The notes under the pieces are model-generated. The model had not been told where the DNA came from, did no database searches, and saw nothing but the letters and a program-made list of their open reading frames with translations. The position numbers and the translations under genes are program-made. Below are positions 46,001-58,000 of a DNA stretch of 60,000 bases, in pieces. Source of the stretch: Lineus longissimus (Eukaryota > Nemertea > Pilidiophora > Heteronemertea > Lineidae); NCBI RefSeq assembly GCF_910592395.1, contig NC_088325.1, positions 13,892,109 through 13,952,108 on the forward strand, read 5' to 3'. The stretch's first letter is position 1. Every line of letters begins with the position of its first letter.

Positions 46001-49000
46001 TTCCGTTGTCAAGCCGGACATCAACTTGATCGTAGAAGTGTTACTCTTGAGCCAAGGTTTCTTCAAGGCGCGTGAGCTGGCGCAGAAAGTCGTCGCAGCA
46101 TACGACATCTGTAGAAAACTACTCGGGACGAATGCGCCAATTACGGAAGAGGTGAAGCTGGGGTCGGAATCGAATGAAGGAGCGCATGGTTGGAGCTTGC
46201 AGACGTTGCGTTACGCTGTTGCTGAGGCTGGTGCGGTTTTGGACGCCCTCTACAGCAAGAGGCTGGAACAAGAGGCTGCCGAGCAGCTGATGATCCTTGA
46301 GGGTGATGGCGAGGAGGAGGACTTGGAAGATCAGGGTCAGGATGAGAAGCATGAGAAGGAAGAACAAGAGAAAGAAGAGAAAGGTAGGTTGTTAAAAAAT
46401 CGAACTCTTTGGCCAAATTAGTATAAAATGCACCTCAGCTTAGTGCAAATAAAAGCCACTGAGCTTTGAGATGGCATCCATAAAACTCCTTCGAAATGGA
46501 CTGGTTCATGTTCTTTGAAGTCATTGAAAACAACTATAGTCATGAACTATTTTGAATTGTCTGATCATAAGAGTTTATAATTTCACCTCTGTTCATGCAG
46601 CAGGTCAAGGTAATGTCATTCACTCTCTCCCAAGGGACGAAGACTTTACGTCAGATTGTTTCTTCCAGGTCAGAGCGACGATATCCCTGAGAATATGATC
46701 AAGGATGAAGACGAAGCACTTGTTACGGCTCTCCGCAACACGTTCATGCCACGCCTTCAACAGCGCGACAGTTCCGTCTTCGGCACCCTCCTGAATGACC
46801 TTTGGCCCGATGTCGAGATCCCGTTACTCTTTGGCGGCGCCGATGATGAGACGTCGACTGGAGCGTCCGATAATCGCAAGGTCAAGGCTGTGGGTCAAAG
46901 TTCACAGTCGCAGAACAAGAGCAGAGATATGTCAATCAGAGGTACGTTGTTACAAAGTTTGTTTACAGACTTTTTCTGATCTTACCCAATTCACTTGGAG
47001 GCCCATTGTCTGTATAACAAAGTTTATCCTGTTTTCTGTTGATACTAGCCAACCTTATCCAACATTGTCCAAATGTCTGGTCCTATTATCTACCTAAGTG
47101 TTTGAAAAGTGTGAAATAAACTGATTTCAGATCATCTTTTTCTCATGTTATTCACCAAGACTAACAATGATTTGTTTCCTTCTAACATCTGCTGCATTGG
47201 CTATTTTCAAACCTGGTAAGTAAATTGGACCAAGGAATCTGCCTGTGGTCATGCATCTCGCCGACCTTGCTTATTGCCAAAACCGAGAATAACAAATGAA
47301 ACATCGCCTGCTTACTTTGTGTTATTTCAGAATCCCTCGTTTCACCCAAACCCTACCACAACAAAGATCGTCGTTTTACCTTCGCCAAAGGCGCTTTCGA
47401 AGTCCCAAAAATAACCCGGTCCCAATCTATTGCAACCTCGCACTTTCTCATCAAATTCTTCACCCAGTCCTCCGGTTTCCTCCCAATGGGAAATTTCCTG
47501 TCTGCTCCGGTCCGAGGCCCTGGGACGACCACCCAGTTAGATTTCAGCTCCTTTCCTTTCCTCAACCGCAATCCAAAACCTTTCAATCGGTTTCAAGAAA
47601 ATCGTGCTCTGTCCTATTTTAGAGAAAACCGCAATCAATCTCTACGTCCAAGTACTTCCTCTACAGAAAACCACGTTACATTCCGTGACAACCAAGATCT
47701 TAGAAGTTCTGAGTCCCGTCTTATAGAAACCCGTCCTCCTGTTTCAGAAACCTTCAATCTGAATACCCCTGTAGTTTCCCTCCCACTCGGCCCGGAGACG
47801 TTTGGTACACCACCTGAGGAGCAGCAGAAACAAGAACTAGAGAATATTGAGGATGCCATCGCCCTGGCAACGCACGACCTTGGACTTCTACCTGGCGCGG
47901 CATTCCAGTCTCGCGTGGCACAGCTTTCCCAGTTGAATGTCGCACATCAAACCGTGAGTATTCAATCCAATTTTCAAACTACCAACAGTAAGGGGACCTG
48001 TGTGTTGCAGACTTGCTGACTGATGAAGGATAGAGTGGAAAACTGGCCAAAGGACAGCACCCTGACCACAAAGCTCTGGGGCTCTGGTGAAACTCTCTAG
48101 GACAGCTGGCGTCGTTACCCAAATCTGGCAGACTGTCTGGCGTGTGTCTCAAAAACTCCGAATCCAGAAGAAGAGAACCTGTCAACTACACCCTGAAAGC
48201 TAAAAGCAAAAGGCTGTATGTCATATTGTTGTCCACACTTGTCTTTTCAGATCCTGGTTGTCGGTCCACCAGCATGTGGCAAAAGTGAAGCGATCAAGAC
48301 CTTTGCGTTTGCAGAGCGTGAGCGAGGGAAGATGATCAGCGTTCAGAGTGTATTCACCAAGGCTGTCGAATCCAAGGAGCTGTTCGGATTTATGGACTCA
48401 TCAAAGTAAGTTGAAGTGTCCAGATAGAACAGGGAACATGACGCCTATTGCCAATATGTCTTTGAGTTTACTATTTCAAACTAATACTGTAATACTTCAT
48501 GGCGAAAGAAACCAACAGAAGTCCTGGAACTGTAGTTATTTGACAACCTACTCACACTATCTCGTTTTCCAGAGAATGGAAGGATGGTCTACTCCCCATG
48601 CTTGTCCGTAAATTCTGCGTCCAGCCGGCCACGAATAACTTTGCCTTCAACGCGAAGCCTTCCATGAGGATCATCCAGCTGGATGGTCAGGCTGACCCAG
48701 GTCAGATGGAGATACTTGAGTCAGTCCTGGCATCGCCTGGTGCCGTTGTGTTTGGGAACAACGAAAGGTTGGCAGTTGGAGAGACCTTACGCTTCATTTG
48801 GGAGGTGAGAACACTTTGTTTGAGTACCAATCCCTGAGATCTTTATCAGGGCTACGCACTGCCTGGTCTTTAGAAAGGCAGTAAGGTGGTCCATTTCTCA
48901 TCAGCATCTTGTGGCCTGATCTGATTGCAGTGAGAGTATGCCAATCAGCAGATGTGGCTGGGTGCAGCCTTAGTGTTCCTAAGTTTGAGGCTGATGTCTG

Positions 49001-52000
49001 TGTCCTCTCCTTCAAATATCATGTTCTGACACTCTCTACCAGGTGTTGCTGTTGGTCTTCACACAGCTAATCAAGTCCCCCCACAACATTATTGCCCCTT
49101 CTTCAACCAGTCATCTCCATTTCGGTTACAGACTGACTCGATAGCTGATATGAGTCCCTCCCTGATGGCCAGTGCAGGCGTCCTCTTTATGGACCACACA
49201 GACGTCGGCTGGGGCATCATGTTCACACAATGGCTGGAAAACCGCCCGGAACAGGACTCGGACATTGTGAACAAACTCAGCGAGATCTACATCAACACCG
49301 TCCTAGACTACCTGACTCAATGTACCAAACCACCAATGCTGGGTGGGGCTCCTAAAGGGCTGCCACAGTATAAGAGGGTCATACAACATTCGGAGATCAA
49401 CATCATTGCGACATTTTGCACTTTATTTGAGGTGAGTCAAGCACATAGATTGGAGTACTTTAAAGCACTTTGAGCGAGAGCATTGCAAAAATCACTCCTG
49501 ATAAAACCCAGATTTGTTGCACTCATTGACCTGGAAAACTCTACCATAGATTATACAGCCATTGTAGAATGATATATCTACTTTTTAAAGCTTCCCTGAA
49601 CTGTTCTTTTCAGGCCCTAGTCCAACCTTTCAATGACCTCTCAGTCGAAGAATACGAGCGGTACTTCGGCTTTGCCATTGTGTGGGCGTTCGCCGGGACC
49701 CTCGAGGTCGACTGCCGTGACTCATTCAGCAGCTGGTGGAGGCAGACGTTCGAGGAGTATGTCGAGTTCCCACCAGATGGCACTGTGTTTGACTACATGA
49801 TCGATCCAGATAGCAAGGAGTTTGTCCGATGGGCTGATACCGTACCAGCGTACACAGCTCCAGTACATGAGGGGATTCCCTATGATGCGTTTGTGCATAC
49901 TGTGGATACCGAGGTAGGTATTACTTTCGTCCATGGGCACGGAGAGCGGTGCATTTGTCAAAGATTGGCATTGTGGCCAATAGTGTCCTGTCATGTAAAT
50001 GAAGGTACAAGATTCTTCAAAATTGTCTCAGTTGATGTAACGTCATATTTTTAAAACTTTCACTGAATCAAACCTTTCTCCCAGCAAATCTCCTACCTTC
50101 TCGGCCTCCTGAGTGACTACTGCAAACCGGTCATGATCGTCGGAGAGCGTGGCTGCGGAAAGTCCTCCATCGTGATCGACCGCATCAAAACCGTCTGCTC
50201 CGGAGAAGTTGCTGAAGTCCTCGCTTTATCCATCAACACCAACCGGTTCACAACTGCGCGGTTGCTGTACCAGAGACTTGATGAGCGGTTGGAATGGAAA
50301 CACGGAAGGACGTACGTCCCAAAAGGCAACAAGAGGTTGATGTGTTTGGTCGACGACCTCAATCTTGCTAAGGTACGGATTTTGTAGCATAAAGTTTCAT
50401 CAAGTACTTGGTCTGACCTCATTTTGCCTTGTAAATCAGCTTGCTAATTTTTTCTTTCATACCAAACTGAATCCTTCCCTTTTGATTTCAGACTGACGAG
50501 CATGGTAACCAAACTGCTGTGGAACTAGTCCGTCAGCACATCGATGACGGCGGCTTCTACAGCCCACACAACCATTCATGGCGATATGTCAAGAATGTCT
50601 GCTACGTGACGACCATCAACCCTCAAGCGACGGCAAGCATACCAAAAATGAGCCCAAGACTTCTGAGACATTTTGCAATACTGCATTGTCCTTTCCCAAG
50701 GTATGTGGATTCCCAGTTTGTTTCCCTGCAGTTGAAGTCTCCGGTCATTCTCATTCTCCCAAAGCAGACGACACCAATGACACAAATTTGCGCAAAAATT
50801 AAGATACCAGTTGAAAAATATTTGAAGAAAAGTTGATCGGAATTCATCAGAGTTCATCAGAGCGGCTGGTGTAGCCCATCGTATTCTATCCTGGTAACAA
50901 AACGGCTGGATTTGGGTCTGAGACAATTGTCTTCTTTTCAGTGGCAACGAGTTGAACTCGATCTACTCTACGCTGGCTCACACCCACTTCATTCCTCCAG
51001 AGACGTCTGCAGTTCATCTCACTAACATGCCTGGTCTTCAGATTGGACTTCATGACGACAAACTCAAGGTAAGTTACTTCATTGTTTACTGTTCCATGTG
51101 CTTGCTCAAGGTACATATCCCCATCTGTTTGACCCAGTGTATGAGATTCGGTGTGCCAGTAGCATTTCCATTTACAAGTGGACCTTGACACAGGAGTTTC
51201 ATCCTGATCAAAGAGTACAAGTGTCTTCATAACCTTGTGATACCCTCTCAATTCATTCCTTTATAATTATCAACCTAGGGTCATAACGTCGTCCGTGATG
51301 AAGAAGATGCGTTGAAGACTCTGCTGACGACCTTGGTCAAGGTCACTGTGGAGCTGCAGGACAGGCTGCGCACTATGTACCTCCCCATAGCTCAGAGGGT
51401 GCACTATGTTTTCAACATGAAGACACTATCGACGATCTTCAGGTAACTTTTGAAACAAATCATATGTTCTCTTGTTTGACTGCTGCTTTTACTGCCGAAG
51501 TTTAACTCTTACAAATTTGTCCAAAGCCCCGAGATGAGACCCTGCCTATCGGTTCCCTGGGTATCCAGATCCACCTGCTGAGACTGTTTCAGCATGTTTT
51601 AATCTGAGTATTAAGTGATCGTTTCCATTCCAGGAACCTTTGTCTGTCCCTACGTCCTGGCTGTAAGCGCCTCTCCCTGATGCAGCTGTGGCAGAACGAA
51701 TGCTTCTGGGCATACGGTGCTCGCATGATCAACGAAGTTGACAGCCAGAGGTACAACACAGCATTCAGGCGCGCGGTCAAGAAGGAGCTCACCAGTGATG
51801 AAAATGTAAGATGTCGCTGAATTCTTCCTAAACTCAATTAAAGAAGGCAAGATCATCATGTGACACCAACTGTTTGATCAGTGGGCTCGGGTTGAAAGTT
51901 CTACAGTTAAGAAAGTTAAAGTTTTATCCTCATGGCTTGTTTTATTTTCATTTCAGGTCTCTCTTATCCTGAATGAAGGTATGCCAGTCTTCAGCAGCAT

Positions 52001-55000
52001 AAAACAGGAGGATTCCGGCATCGTGACTGCAGGGAACTGGCGTTTGAATCTCGATGATCAAGAGAACAAGACCGACCTGTATAAACCGGTCAAGAACATC
52101 CACGAGATGCGGGCGCTGATTACTGAGGCTGTTGAGGAGTACAACAAGGGCATGCCAAAGATCAAGCTGTCACTGTACAAGGTAAGATTTGAAGCAGCAG
52201 TAGGAGCTTCTCTGGGCTGGGGAGAAACTGCTGGGCAACAATGCATCTGTGGCAAATTTCTAGAAACAAATATGGCTGGTTCTTAAAGATAAAGTCTTCA
52301 TCAGTTGATTGATTTCGTCCCACTTTCAGAGTACCATCGAATATGTCTGCCGTCTCTCCCGAGTCATCAGCTCACCACACGAAGTCGCTCATTCCATTCT
52401 CGTCGCCGAGGGCTGCCCAGGGAGAACGTCCGTCATCGTCAAACTCGCCGCTCACCTCTGCGGCTTCACGATCTTTCAAATCCACCCGAGTGCGATCGCA
52501 CAGTCGCATGAGTATAAGATCGATCACTTCAAGAATGACTTGGTGCAGGCGTACAGCAAGGCTGGGGTCAAGGTAGGGAAAGTCGACAAATCTTAAATCG
52601 CTTTGAGAGAAGTTGGTCATTCATTTAGTAAATAGGAATGTTGACAAAAGCACCAACTGGTGATACAGTTTCTGTTGCAATTGATTGTATTTTGGGCTGA
52701 ATGGTACGTTTCTGAAAATCTTCTGTTTCCAGGGTGACAAAATCCTGTTCCTCATCCACAAAGAAGAGATGCTCGATGCAGATTTTCTTGTTTTCATCCA
52801 AGAGTTCATCGTGACGGGAAGTTCCATCAGTCACTTGTTTTCGTTTGAGGAGCAGACGACGATAATCAACTCGATCAGGACTGAGGTCACACAAGCTGGG
52901 TTGACCTATACGAGGGAGGTCGCGTGGGATTTCTTCCTGAAGTAAGTGATTTTGCAGTGTTTTTAAGAAATCCGCGCATTACGTTATTTTTTTCCAAAAA
53001 AGAGGTAAAAAAAGTTCAAACTCGAAAGAAAAATTTTTGAAAAAAATTTTTGAAATTTTTGAAAAAAGTCGAGAATTTCCAAAAATTTTGAAATTCTCGA
53101 CTTTCTTTTTCAAAAATTTTCAAAATATTTTTTTCTAAAATTTTTTCTTCTTCAATTGTTTGTATATTAACTGCCTCTGTAAACTTGTATGACAGAATGA
53201 TGTGGCCAATTTTGGCGCAAAAATGGTCATTGTGGCTCTACTTCATGATATCTAATCTCGTCTGCTTTGTTTTCAGTACTGTACGGAATAACTTCCGTAT
53301 CTGTTTCATCGCAACCGACAGCAGCTCCCACCTCCAGAAACATTGCCGTCTCTACCCGCAGTTCACGCAGAACATGAACTTCATCTGGATGCCTCACTGG
53401 TCCAAGTCAGAGCTCATCGACAACGCCCTCTACCACTTACTCGACGTTGACTGGATGAAACCGGTCCAGCGCGAGAACATCGCACACATGTTGGCCACGA
53501 TGCACATCGTACTCCGACAGCAGGACGGACAGGAAACCACGTCTGGGGAGTACAATCACGTCACAAACACGTCCTATGAGAAGTTTGTAGAGAGGTACGG
53601 ATTTGGATAGAAGTCAGATAGAAATACAAGGAATTGAGCCAAGTTCTAATCCTTCACCTCAAACATTTGGCTGATAATTTTGTGTTCTATTTCAGATTCA
53701 TCTCCCTCGCCAACGCTCGCCACGCAGACATCCATCATCACCATGCCATAGCAAAGAGCGCCCTCGCGCAGATACAGCGGGAAAACATGCTGGCGACGCG
53801 GCTTAGGAAACAGCTAGAGCATGAGAAGATGGTACTAGAGGAGAGGAAAGCAGTAAGTTCAGATCTCGGGAGTTTTTGAGAAAATTTTAGAAAGAGTATG
53901 ATTTACCCCAAAATACAATCAGTCATTACACAAATGCACCATAAGGGGGTTCTATTCTAATTGAGAGCTTTCCAATGAATGGTCATGTTTGTAACTTTGA
54001 TAATTTCAAACTTTCATAGTGTGAGGGAGCAAATTATTCAAAGATTCCTTCTTCATTCCAGGGGACCGTTCGTATTCTTGCCCAGATTGGTCAAGACACA
54101 GCCATCACGGAACAACAAGTCAAGATTGTCCGCGTCCAACAGGACAAGATCAAGCGTCTCAAGAAACTCCTACCAGAGTACCAAGTTTCCCACGAGAGGG
54201 CGGTATATAAATCTATCGCTATCGTCATGGATACTAAGAAGATTATTACCTCCATCGACCCGGAGAGTTTGCAAGAGTTGCGCAGCATGTCGAAGCCGAT
54301 AATTGATATCGAGGATCTTATGGCTGCTATTATTATCGTCTGTAAGTCTTTCCTTTTGATAATTTTTTGGTACAAATTTCATTGGAGTGCAGTCTGTGTA
54401 TCTCAGATGACATGCGGCCCACATGTCTCAGTCAAGTTTTTACGGTGGCTGGGCAAGGACATGGAGAAAAAACAAAATTCTGGACCGAATGACTTATGAA
54501 AACGAAGAAAAAAAAAATTCTCCCAAAAAAAATTTTCTGGCATATCTGTCATATTTCACTTACAAAAACAAAAAACGAAGAAAAAATTTTTTCCTAGAAA
54601 ATATTTTTTTCTTGCATTTTGCATTTTTGGGTAAAAAGTCTCCCCCAGATAATCAAAATGACAAAAAAATTTGGGGGAAATTTTTTTTTCTCGTTTTTCG
54701 AAAGTTGGCCCCCCTGACTTAAAAAGTCGTCCTGCCATAATTTTTTTTTCGATTTCCTTTCCCAGCCACCACACGTTTTTATATTGCCCCAGCAAAAAAG
54801 TTCAAACTTTTTCAAAAAATGATGAAATAGAAAAATTTAACAAAACTTTCCTCTTTTGCTTTCCAGTGAAATCCCCCTCCTCTGATTTAACGTGGCAAAA
54901 GGGTGCTAAACGACAAATGGCCAATCTCGAGCGATTCACCGAAGAACTTCTGACATTCGACGACAATCAGATGCCAGAATCCACTCTCCAGTTGGTGGAG

Positions 55001-58000
55001 TCATATTTGAAGAAGCCATCATTCGATCCCGACACCCTCGAACGAAAGACCAGTAACTCTGCGTGTGGTTCGTTGTCGCGATGGGTGAAGGGCGTGGCGC
55101 GTTATCATCGTATGATGATCAGCAAGGTGAAACCTCTTCATGCCAAGGTCGAGCAGACGACACAAGCTGTTGACAACGCTGAGCACAAGATGAGCAGTCT
55201 TGCGAACAAGAGAAAGGTTTGTTTATTTATTTTCATCATCATTTAGGCATTTTGGCCCAGAAATGCCATGCTTATTGGCGATTCACAGTTTGGCCTTCAG
55301 TCCTTTGACAGTGGAGTAACCTGCTACAAATTCCTTTTTAGCTCACCTCTTAGCAGAGGTGAGCTTATCCCATACCGTGGCGTCCGTCGTCCGTCGTCGT
55401 CGTCGTCGTCGTCGTCGTCCGTCGTCCGTTAGCAGGGCACGTTTCGTAACTGTTAGAGCTATTGAGTTGAAACTTGGTACACATGTACCCTTATGTAATG
55501 ACACCTTAGAGACCAAGTTTCGGTCCGATTCGTTTCATGGTTTGGCCACCAGGGGGCCAAACGTTAAAAGTGAAAATATGCAATATCTCCCTTAATAGTA
55601 GTCGGGAAATTTTGAAAAAAATATGGTAGGTACTTCTAGCAAAGGTGCATCATATATCCTCCGGGTTTTTGATTTGACCTCCTTTTCAAGGTCACAGAGG
55701 TCAAATGGTGTAAATTGGCCGTTAGGATGTAACGATGGCACGTTTCTAAACTGCAATGACTATTGACACCAAATTTGGTACACATTTACCCCTTAGTCAG
55801 GTGATCTCAGGGACCGAAGTTTGGTCCAATATGATTCACCACTTGACCACCAGGGGGCAAAATCCAAAAACCTTAAAAATGTAATTATTCCTTAACTTCT
55901 TGCCCGATTGCCACCAATTTGATATCATGGGTACATCTAACCACCATACAGTATATGTCACACAGGTTTTTAATTTGACCTTCTTGTCAAGGTCACAGTG
56001 GTCAAATGGCGTAAATTGGCCGTCAGGCCGTAATTATGGCACGTTTCTTAACTGCAATGACTATTGATCACAAATTAAGTACACATGTACCCCTTGGTCA
56101 GGTGATCTCAGGTACTGAAGTTTGGTGCGATCTGATTTGCCGTTTGGCCTCCAGGGAGGGGGCCAAATCCTAAATTCTTCAAAATGCCATTATTCCTAGT
56201 AATGACTTGCCCGATTGGCACCAATTTTATATCATAGGTACATCTAATTCTAACAACCATTCAATGTGTCCCCCGGGTCTTCTTTGATTTGACCTACTTT
56301 TCAAGGTCACAGAGGTCGAATGTACTGTAAATTTTCCATTTTGGGGAAATTGTAATTGCTTGGACCTACATCAAACCTAACACTACATGACACAATACCA
56401 TGCTCTTTATCCATCTTTCCTCCACATGAGGTGAGCACAATGGCCCTGGCCATTTCATTTTCATGTTATATTTCCTTCTTCAGACTCTTGAAGTGCGTCT
56501 CGCTGATCTTGCAAAGGGATTTGAGGAAGCGACCATCGATAAAAACGATCAGGAAGATAAAACTATCAAGATGGACAGGATGTTGAAGACGTCTGCTCGA
56601 CTCAAAAAGGTAAACATTGTCCTCATACTTCCATATTGAAGACGTCTGCTCGACTCAAAAAGGTAAACATTGTCCTCATACTTCCATATTGAAGACGTCT
56701 GCTCGACTCAAAAAGGTAAACACTGTCCTCATACTTCCATGTTGAAGACGTCTGCTCGACTCAAAAAGGTAAACATTGTCCTCATACTTCCATATTGAAG
56801 ACGTCTGCTCGACTCAAAAAGGTAAACATTGTCCTCATACTTCCATATTGAAGACGTCTGCTCGACTCAAAAAGGTAAACATTGTCCTCATACTTCCATA
56901 ATGAAGACGTCTGCTCGACTCAAAAAGGTAAACACTGTCCTCATACTTCCATATTGAAGACGTCTGCTCGACTCAAAAAAGTAAACATTGTCCTCATACT
57001 TCCATATTGAAGACGTCTGCTATTTAGATTCTGTTGATGTAACATGCGTTTCATTGTTTTATTCTCCTCTTCCTAGATCATCAAAGGAGAACATAAGAAG
57101 TTCCAACAGATCTTCCGATCTCTCGCCAAACGTGAACAGTGCATCCCAGGCGCCACGGCAATGGCGGCCGGCTTCCTGACGTACCTCGGACCGTACCACT
57201 ACACGTTCCGCCGCATCATGCTGACTGTTCATTGGCCGCGTTGTCTGATTGAGCGTGGAATCCCGCTCGTTATCGACAGTATCAGCCCACACAGAGGTGA
57301 GTGGTCAAACATCCTTTCAGAGTCAAATTGTTTCTTCTCAATTTAAGAAAAATGTGTTCTCTAACTTCGTATTTGATTTGTAGGTCGAGTAATTGAATGG
57401 TCCCTCGACGAACCCCGAGCGACTACAACCGGTGAACCGTTAGATTCGGAGACATTCTTTGGTAGCGAAACCGACGTTGAGGAGGAGGATGAGGAGAATG
57501 AGGCGGAGTCGGTGAAGTCTGTTTCAGGCAAGAATGACGAGACTGGAGAAGAGGAAGCAGTGGAGGCTGAGAAGGTTAGTGTATTGATGAGGTGTCCAGT
57601 TGGTGCCACTTATGGCCATTTATTGTCTTCTTTGTGGCAAAATTTGTGTAATGCCAATGAATGGTGATGTTGGGCTCTTGACTTTACACACTAGAGAGGC
57701 TAGTTGTTCTTATTCAGATTTTGATTTTGATCTCTTCAGGTTGAGGAAGAACAAGGCTCAGGTAATGGAGAAAACTTGGAACAAGATGGCAACCAGCAGG
57801 AACAAGCTGCTGAAGACACGGAAGAAAAGGAACCTGTGTCGCCGAAAGGATCATCGCCAAACCCCTCCGGTGGGAAACCCGACTCACCAGCCAATCAGAA
57901 GGAAAAGAAGAAAGCCTCTCCCACAGAGCTGGAGAAAATCGCGGAGGAAACGGAACCGTCTGAGTATGCGGAGAGTAATATGTCGTTGCCGATGTTGACG

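Noticed and set aside
45644-46108. 154-codon antisense frame in AAA1
   Set aside because: Shadow of the conserved sense exon, which matches dynein AAA1.
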